From: Cylindrobasidium torrendii FP15055 ss-10
Lineage: Eukaryota; Basidiomycota; Agaricomycetes; Agaricales; Physalacriaceae
DNA length: 54,874 nucleotides
Assembly: GCA_000934385.1 (NCBI GenBank)
Contig: KN880591.1
Coordinates: 1 to 54,874, forward strand
Direction of reading: 5' to 3'
The notes under the pieces were generated by a model. It saw only the letters and a list, made by a program, of their open reading frames with translations. It was not told the origin of the DNA and searched no databases. The position numbers and the translations under genes were made by a program. This document shows, piece by piece, positions 49,141 through 54,874 of the stretch. Each line of letters opens with the position of its first letter. Position 1 is the first letter of the stretch.

Positions 49141-49979
49141 CTAGCAGAATGCCTTCCTCTAGCAGAATTCCTCGAAGGGTACACTGTGGGCGGCCATTGA
49201 AGCTACAATAGCCTAGCATTGAAGCTACAATAGCCTAGTAATATCTGTGTCTTCCTATGCATCCGGGAGATCGTGCTTATGCTCAGTGCTTCCGAGCTGG
49301 ACAGAAAGATGCGCCAGGGTCCAGGGATCGGTTCCCAAATGACTTTTTCGTTGAATGTAAGAACTGACTGACATTTGAGTCGAATGTAAGAACTGACATG
49401 TTCGAATGTAAGAACTGACATGTTTGAATGTAAGGACTGACATGTTTGAATGTAAGAACTGACATTTTCGAATGTAAGATACTAACTGACATGTTTGAAT
49501 GTAAGAACTGACATTTGAGTCGAATGTAATCGATACTATACATTGTAAGATACTATGTGTAGTATATGTGTAGGTCAATAATTTGGAGGAGTATTCATCG
49601 TTGCGTTGTACCTGTACTACATACTTATAACCAGCGCATTCGAAACAGTAACCAGCGCATGAGTCGAAACAGTAACCAGCGCATCCGAAACAGAAATCGT
49701 CACCGCGCCAGGAATAATATTGAGTGATACCATCAAGCAAGCAGCGTGGAACCAAATTACACAGAATCAGGATTCAGCGCCTGTCTCCAACATTTCGAGG
49801 CATTCCTCCTAAGGAACTTAGTAGTAGTGAGAGGGATCCGAGGAACTTAGTAGTAGTGAGAGGGACTCGAGGAACTTATGTAGTAGTACTGGGATCAAAC
49901 CGTGTCCGGTATGCGGTTCACCAAACGTCCTGTAGGCGGTTCACCAAACGTCCTGTATGCGGTTCACCATTAGTATCAT
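49141..49979. repeat. Short tandem duplications, non-coding
   Basis: Several unrelated repeats in a row: CATTGAAGCTACAATAGCCTAG-type pair (about 49195-49236); about eight units of GAATGTAAGAACTGACATGTTT (about 49353-49530); three units around ACCAGCGCAT..GAAACAGTA (49632-49693); three of GAGGAACTTAGTAGTAGTGA (49811-49880); three of GGTTCACCAAACGTCCTGTA (49914-49970). No gene. Confidence 0.8.
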
Positions 49980-50480
49980 CGCGGACGGACAGATGAAAAG
50001 GAAATACTCGTACCAGCAAGTTGTAGATGAGAAGGAAATACTAATACTCGTACCGAAATACTAATACTCGTACCGGCAAGTTGTAGATGAGCGCTGAGCA
50101 AGGGCGATGGTGATTGAGAAACATCAACTTTCGAGGCGTACAGGAACTCGTCCACTGCACTAGCAAGAACTCGTCTGCTAGCGAGAACTCGTGCACTAGC
50201 GAGAACTCGTCTACTAGCGAGAACTCGTCTACTAGCGAGAACTCGTCTACTAGCGAGAACTCGTCTACTAGCGAGCCATACATTGTCTCGATACACCTAG
50301 CCTACGGTACATCGAAAGTTCAAAGTTCAAAGTCCATTGTGACTTACTATTAATTATCCTGCGGTTTTGTGAGTATTAATTATCCTGCGGTGTGGTGAGG
50401 CAGACTGGCTCTGAGCTCACAGGTATTGCGATGTGTGTAGGTCGTCAAACGTTCTGCGGTACTCAAACTCAAAGTCGATT
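49980..50480 (-). pseudogene. DUF3237-like relic, copy D, with internal duplications
   Basis: Read on the minus strand from 50480: exon 3 and its flanks (CGCAGAACGTTTGACGACCTACAC), the following intron with two duplicated stretches, then exon 4 (TMYGSLVDEF ... LYAS-like), and the end of exon 4 plus intron start, again duplicated. The order and sequence match copy C, its closest relative. Exon 4 is expanded by an 18-bp minisatellite. Exons 1-2 are absent. Confidence 0.75.
50144..50274. repeat. 18-bp minisatellite (seven units) derived from DUF3237-like codons
   Basis: Units GAACTCGTCTACTAGCGA; six are 18 nt (50167-50274) and the first is 23 nt. On the minus strand each unit reads S-L-V-D-E-F in frame, the same residues that occur once in the other family members (GSLVDEFLYAS). 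Confidence 0.9.
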
Positions 50481-51625
50481 CGAACTCAATTAGAACTCAA
50501 ACCTTAGGCCTTAGGCCTGAACTCGATTAGAACTCAAAGTCGATTCAAATTTCAACACCACTTGCTCAAACCTTAGGCCTTAGGCCTGAACTCAATTAGA
50601 ACTCGAACTCGAACCCAAACTCGAAATTGAAGACTCAAACTCAAAACCCGAAGACTCGAAGACTCGAAAACCCGGGCACAGAGAGGGACCTTTTGATCTT
50701 CCCTTCCTTTCCTCCAGGGACCAGTTGAAGTTTCCTCGTTCGTGTGCATCCCTGGCCTTTCTTCCCGGCTTTTGAGGGAGGCAAGTAGGCAGTGAGTAGG
50801 AAGGGAGGCAGGGAGGCAGGGAGAGAGCGGACGAGACGATGCCCAGCGGGGTCGAGGAGTAGGGAGGGAAGTTTTTCTTTTCAATTCGCATCCCTGACCC
50901 TGACACGGTACACCTTAAATTCGAATGGGCGGGCAGTACGACTTCTTCGAATGGATGGATGGATGAAAGCATGGAGTACGGCGACTTCGAATGAATGAAC
51001 GAATCGACCCCGCGCCCGACGACGCTCGCATCAAAGCGCGCTGTCTCTCTCTCCGCGTGTAGTTGCAGGCGCTGGGGTTGTAGCATAACACGACACAACA
51101 ACCACCACGCTTGAGCTAAGAATACCCTGGAGCTACCGGTTATCTTTGGAACGCTTCCGCCACCTAGAATACGACGTCCGTGTTTAAAATATCCCCCAGA
51201 GGAGCCAAGAATAACCCCAGTGCTAAAAATGAACACCCGAGCGCGCAGCACGACACCCGGGGCAAATGCAATCGAGATCGGGTGTTGAAACGCACTGGAG
51301 GCTTTTTGGTCTTTCTTTCTTGCGACGACGTACTTTCTTGCGACGTACGACGACGGTGCCCACTGCATACGGCGCGCGAAAGACACTGCATACGCGAAAG
51401 ACAAACAACGCTGCGACGTGAAGGGCCGTACACACAAAGCACCTACACGCGCGGGTGGAAGACTTTTCCCTACGGCTCCGGGAACCCCACAGCACCTACT
51501 CCGACGAACGCATCTGCGATTACTCCGACGAACCATCTGCGACTACTGCGAACTTTGTGGACCCGCGCCAACTTTCGAGTAAAGCCTCAGACGTCGACCC
51601 CAGCAAGGGAGAGGAAAGGGACGAG
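50481..51625. other. Non-coding, repeat-rich; MADS gene upstream region
   Basis: 50460-50640 holds duplicated AACTCAAAGTCGATTC / CCTTAGGCCTTAGGCCT blocks. Further on are GA/CT-rich tracts and small duplications such as TTTCTTGCGACGACGTA (about 51315-51350) and CTACTCCGACGAAC (51500-51535). Probably the promoter and 5' UTR of the MADS gene. Long open frames here are low-complexity. Confidence 0.5.
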
Positions 51626-53053
51626 ATGGGACGCAGGAAGATTGAGATCCAGCCTATCACTGTGCGTTATCATCTCCCTTCATCGGTCTCTTCTATTCTC
51701 TCCATTCTATTCCTTCCTCGTTTCCTTCCTTCCTCGTTTCCTTCCTTCATCGTTTCCTTCCTTCATCGTTTCCTTCCTTCATCGTTTCGCATCTTCTGTC
51801 TGCGGGCCCTGCGCGATGTGCTCTCGATACACCATTTCGTGTCCCCCCTCCCTTCGAGAAGGAGACTGACGCGTTGTTTTTCGATGTAGCATGAACGCAA
51901 CCGGAGTGTGACGTTTCTGAAGGTGTGTTAAAATCTCCATGTGCACTTCGAGTTTCCTGCGCATACACGGGAACCCACGCGCCCGTATAGAGCGCTATAC
52001 GCGCTCTTCACATCCTGCCGCTTTCCTACGCCCCGCTGACATAACTTCACAGCGAAAGAACGGGCTATTCAAAAAGGCGTACGAGCTAGGCGTGTTATGT
52101 TCGGTGGACATCGCCGTGATCATCTTTGGTCCGCGTCCCCTCCCCTCCTCTTCTCCCGCTCCGTCGCATGCTGACTGGAAACAGAGAACCGACCTGGGCA
52201 CGGAATCAAGTGCTACGAGTACACGTCTGCGAAGGACGTGCGGGATGTCGTCGCACGGCATGTCCGGGTGCGCCTCTTCCTTCCCTCTTCCCTTCCTCCC
52301 TCCCTTCCCTCCCGGCGGCGTGTGCTCATCCGAGGACAGTACGATGGAGAAAAGGACACGAAAACCCCGCGCGATTTTAATGGCCCGCACGGGAAGGAAT
52401 CCGAGGACGAGCAGCCTGAAGACGAAGGCGGCCTCCTCATCCATTCCGAAGACGATGAAGAAGAGGAGGAGAAGCCCGCCCGCAAAAGAGGGAGGATGGA
52501 CGCGCTCCCTGCGTCGCACAGGCGGAAACACCGCTCTTCGAGGTCAAGGTCGAGGTCGAGGTCCCCACACCGCCCTAACTCGTCCTCGCACCACCGTCCG
52601 TCCTCCTCGCACCACGCGTCTTCGTCTCCCGCGTACCCCCCGGGTTTACACCCCCGACAGCTCTTCTTCCCTCCCCCGCCTTTATCTTCTTCTTCGTACC
52701 TCGACTCCCCGCACACCACGCTCTTCCCGCCTCCTCCGCGCCGCCCGCCGATGCCTCAATTGTACCTCCCTTACACCGCCGCCGGAGAGGGAAGGGCTCC
52801 ACCCCCGCTTTCGCATTACCCCGACGGCAGAGCGGACTCCATCTTCGGGTTCCTCGGGGAGCGGCCGTTCGAGTGGCCGAGGCCTCCTCCTCCGGGAGAC
52901 GAAGTCGGAGCGGGAGACTGGTTGGATTTCCTCGGAGGAGGAGGAGGAGGAGGAGTTGGTCATCATGAAGGAAGGAGTAGTGCGTCGATGGGGAGTTCCA
53001 TCGATCCAGGGAGACATGAAGGGAGGGGAGGAAGGAGCTGGGAGCGCGAGTAG
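51626..53053 (+). CDS. MADS-box transcription factor (MEF2/RLM1-like)
   Basis: Exons 51626-51661, 51890-51922, 52053-52128, 52185-52267 and 52340-53053 give 313 aa. The MADS box is assembled from four exons: MGRRKIEIQPIT | HERNRSVTFLK | RKNGLFKKAYELGVLCSVDIAVIIF | ENRPGHGIKCYEYTS. This is nearly complete and of the MEF2 type (MGRRKIEI...), as in fungal Rlm1. The following YDGEKD segment supports the acceptor at 52339. The C-terminal region is disordered: acidic EEEEE, PARKRGR basic cluster, SRSRSRSRSPHR, and a Pro/Ser-rich part with a glycine run. It binds CArG-like AT-rich DNA as a dimer. In yeasts the family acts downstream of the cell-wall-integrity MAP kinase; that link is inferred here. 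Confidence 0.92.
51662..51889 (+). other. Long first intron with CCTCGTTTCCTT tandem repeat
   Basis: 228 bp, against 56-130 bp for the other introns of the MADS gene. About five 16-bp units of TTTCCTTCCTTCATCG or TTTCCTTCCTTCCTCG lie at 51715-51787. Confidence 0.75.
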
Positions 53054-54561
53054 CGTTAGTATTACAGTTGATATGCAGTGGGTAAGCAATAGTACAGCGG
53101 GTAAGCAATAGTACCGATGGGGGTGATACGATTTTCGTTCTGTGAAGCGATGGGATACTGGTCGGATGGGTCGAGGGAGCATATGTATGTCAAGGGCTGT
53201 TAACTGACTCGGAGATATACGTTCACGAGGGCGAGAAATGTTCCGCAGACACGAAAAGAGCACTTCTCTTTCGTCGGCCGCAGACAAAAACAAATAGCGA
53301 TGGAGAGAAAAGAGGAGATGTTCGAGGTGCCAGGTGAATATCTTCAGTGGTCACAGTGGCGGCCGCGCATGGGAATTGTAGTCATCATGGTAGAAAGCCG
53401 AAGCGCGTACGATCACTTGTTTCTTCGAACGCGTATGATCACTTGTTTCTTCGAACGCGTATGATCACTTGTTTCTTCAAACGCGTATGATCACTTGTTC
53501 CTTCTCTTAAGTACCACCCACTGGCACGGGCACATGTCTACTCTTACCACCCACGAGCCAAACCACAGCAGTGTAGACGGAGATTCTAATTTCTGTCTGC
53601 TTCTAGCTAGCGAGAGAGCGCGCGCGGTCCATTATTAATAAGATGATGAGCCATTATGTAAGATGCTGAGCACAGAGGTTGCAACCGCGCGTGTGGCATG
53701 TATCATTTCCGCTCTGCAGTTGTATTCCGAATCTTTCCTCGTTCGGAGGTCTTTCCTCGTTCGTTCGGGGGTTCCAGCTCTTCTTCTATCACTCATCTCA
53801 TCTCACCCTCATCTGCACCTCCGCTTTCCTCCCCAAGCTTTCCCTTTCCCTTTTCCTTTCCCTCACCTCCGCTTTCCCCAAGCTCGCGCGGTCCCCATGA
53901 TCCCGCGCGGTCGCCTCAATCCCTATCCCGCCCTCACATTCGCAGATGTCCGATGTCAGAGGCATTCGCGTTTGCGTTCAAGGCAGAGGCGTTTGCGTTC
54001 ATGTTGGCAGAGGCGTTTGCATTTCCGACCAAAATCGACATTGAATATTGATATTGATCTTGTCGACGTCGCCCGAGTGGTCTAGTCACTACAGCCTGCC
54101 CTGGCGTCGACATCCAAACTGCCCTGGTGTCGACTCCAAACCCAGATTCACGTTGGGTTTGAAGTTTCTGACGTCTGTCTGTCTGTCTGCGTCTGTCTCT
54201 GTGTCTGTCTCTGCGTCTGTCTCTGTCGCTATACAGTATCCTTTCGAGTCACAGTCGCATTCTGACAGATGCGACGCAGCCAGAAGGTTCCTTTCAAGTC
54301 ACAGCCGCCGGCGCATTGAACATTCTGACAGCCGCATTGAACATACATTCTGACAGCCGCATTCCTTTCAAGTCACAGCCGCATTCTGACTTCGCCGATG
54401 GATGCAGCCCATGTCCCAATCTCCGAAAATTATGTATATGCATGCTCATCCTGTCTTCAATCCCTGGCATCACTCCGCATTATTCGAGTCATTGCTATCC
54501 TATCCCGTGGTACGCTCGCTATGACTTGACCTCAGATACTGGACGGTGGCTCCCTCGTCCT
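53054..54561. repeat. Non-coding, several tandem repeat arrays
   Basis: No gene recognised. Arrays: 26-bp unit GCGTATGATCACTTGTTTCT... (three full units and one partial, 53405-53504); GCAGAGGCGTTTGCG-type pair (53985-54020); GTCTGTCTCTGC-type microsatellite (54175-54230); TTTCAAGTCACAGCCGCATTCTGACAG-type block, about four imperfect units (54240-54390). Confidence 0.75.
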
Positions 54562-54871
54562 CTAGAATTCCGCGTCTTTAGGCTGTTTCGCGTGGAACGG
54601 TCTGGCAAGCAACTCCGAGTGGTACTTGGAAATGTGCATGTACACTTCGTGCGCATCCTTGAATGTGCGCTGGACACTTTCGTCCGAGTTCCCATCGCGC
54701 TGGGTGCAACCATACTCGCAGACGAATGGGTGTGATTTGTGGGTCTGCATATGTGCCTTCATTATGTCCTCGTCGTCGGAAGCAAAATCGCAAGCGGGGT
54801 TTTCGGGGCAGGCGGGGGGTGTCCAAGGCGCGGACTTGCTTGCTCTTGTATGTGTTGGTGGAGGAGGACAT
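54562..54871 (-). pseudogene. C2H2-type zinc-finger protein, copy 2 (homopolymer frameshift)
   Basis: MSSSTNTYKSKQVRALDTP is followed, after a one-base shift, by the expected MKAHMQTHKSHPFVCEYGC, GNSDESVQRTFKDAHEVYMHISKYHSEL and a stop at 54562. The shift sits at a run of six G (54814-54819; five C in the sense strand of copy 1), so it may be a sequencing error rather than a true mutation. If the run had five bases the gene would encode about 102 aa with two C2H2-like clusters, the full-length form of the gene at 34,509. The window ends three bases upstream of the ATG. Confidence 0.75.
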
Positions 54872-54874
54872 CGG

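Noticed and set aside
50592..51536. 314-codon minus-strand frame
   Set aside because: Low-complexity Arg/Ser/Leu composition in repeat-rich MADS upstream DNA; no motif.
51939..53111. 390-codon plus-strand frame across the MADS gene
   Set aside because: Reads through introns, and in the wrong frame over the last exon; the spliced MADS model explains the sequence.
53405..53504. Regular 26-bp repeats resembling a CRISPR array
   Set aside because: Units are directly adjacent without spacers, in a eukaryotic genome; it is a plain tandem repeat.

Overview
The window is nuclear DNA of a filamentous basidiomycete, most likely an Agaricomycete. The evidence is a dense layout with many introns of about 45-60 bp, a complete RNA polymerase II largest-subunit gene (RPB1) with a heptad CTD, VPS27, SRPK-like and casein-kinase-1-like kinases, MYND and F-box proteins, and a Plavaka-type transposase remnant. 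Nothing bacterial, viral or organellar was recognised.

Layout. 1-3.6 kb is a repeat-rich island: the 3' part of a Plavaka-like transposase, a direct/inverted repeat field with a perfect 52-bp inverted repeat, and a possible solo LTR. 3.6-19.6 kb is the conserved core: VPS27 (ESCRT-0) head to head with RPB1, then an SRPK-like kinase, an omega-type GST, an F-box/LRR-like protein and a conserved fungal protein of unknown function, the last four all on the minus strand. 19.9-34 kb is accessory: a three-gene cassette (tiny C2H2-like protein, acidic 'DDEE-PKR' tail protein, secreted DUF3237-like protein) occurs twice in opposite orientation (19,958-23,365 plus; 31,847-28,194 minus). Between the two lie an MDR-type NAD(P)H oxidoreductase, a CK1-like kinase and a third copy of the tiny protein. 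34-50 kb is a zone of segmental duplication and decay: a second C2H2 family, an aldo/keto reductase, a second MDR gene with the same exon plan, a MYND protein, three copies of an unrecognised family, an MDR relic, two more DUF3237-like relics and an unrecognised 286-aa gene with a partial duplicate. 48.8-54.5 kb is full of short tandem duplications and contains a MADS-box transcription factor gene; the window ends in a frameshifted second copy of the C2H2 family.

How the genes relate. VPS27 and RPB1 are housekeeping genes sharing a 405-bp divergent promoter. The accessory half has no recognisable pathway. Its striking property is repetition of small gene modules with conserved intron positions, conserved promoter elements (TATA boxes, a TCACGTGA box) and graded decay. 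The duplicated cassette is the best candidate for something undescribed.

Exon borders were worked out by hand from splice signals, homologous copies and reading-frame bookkeeping. They have not been checked against transcripts or database searches.
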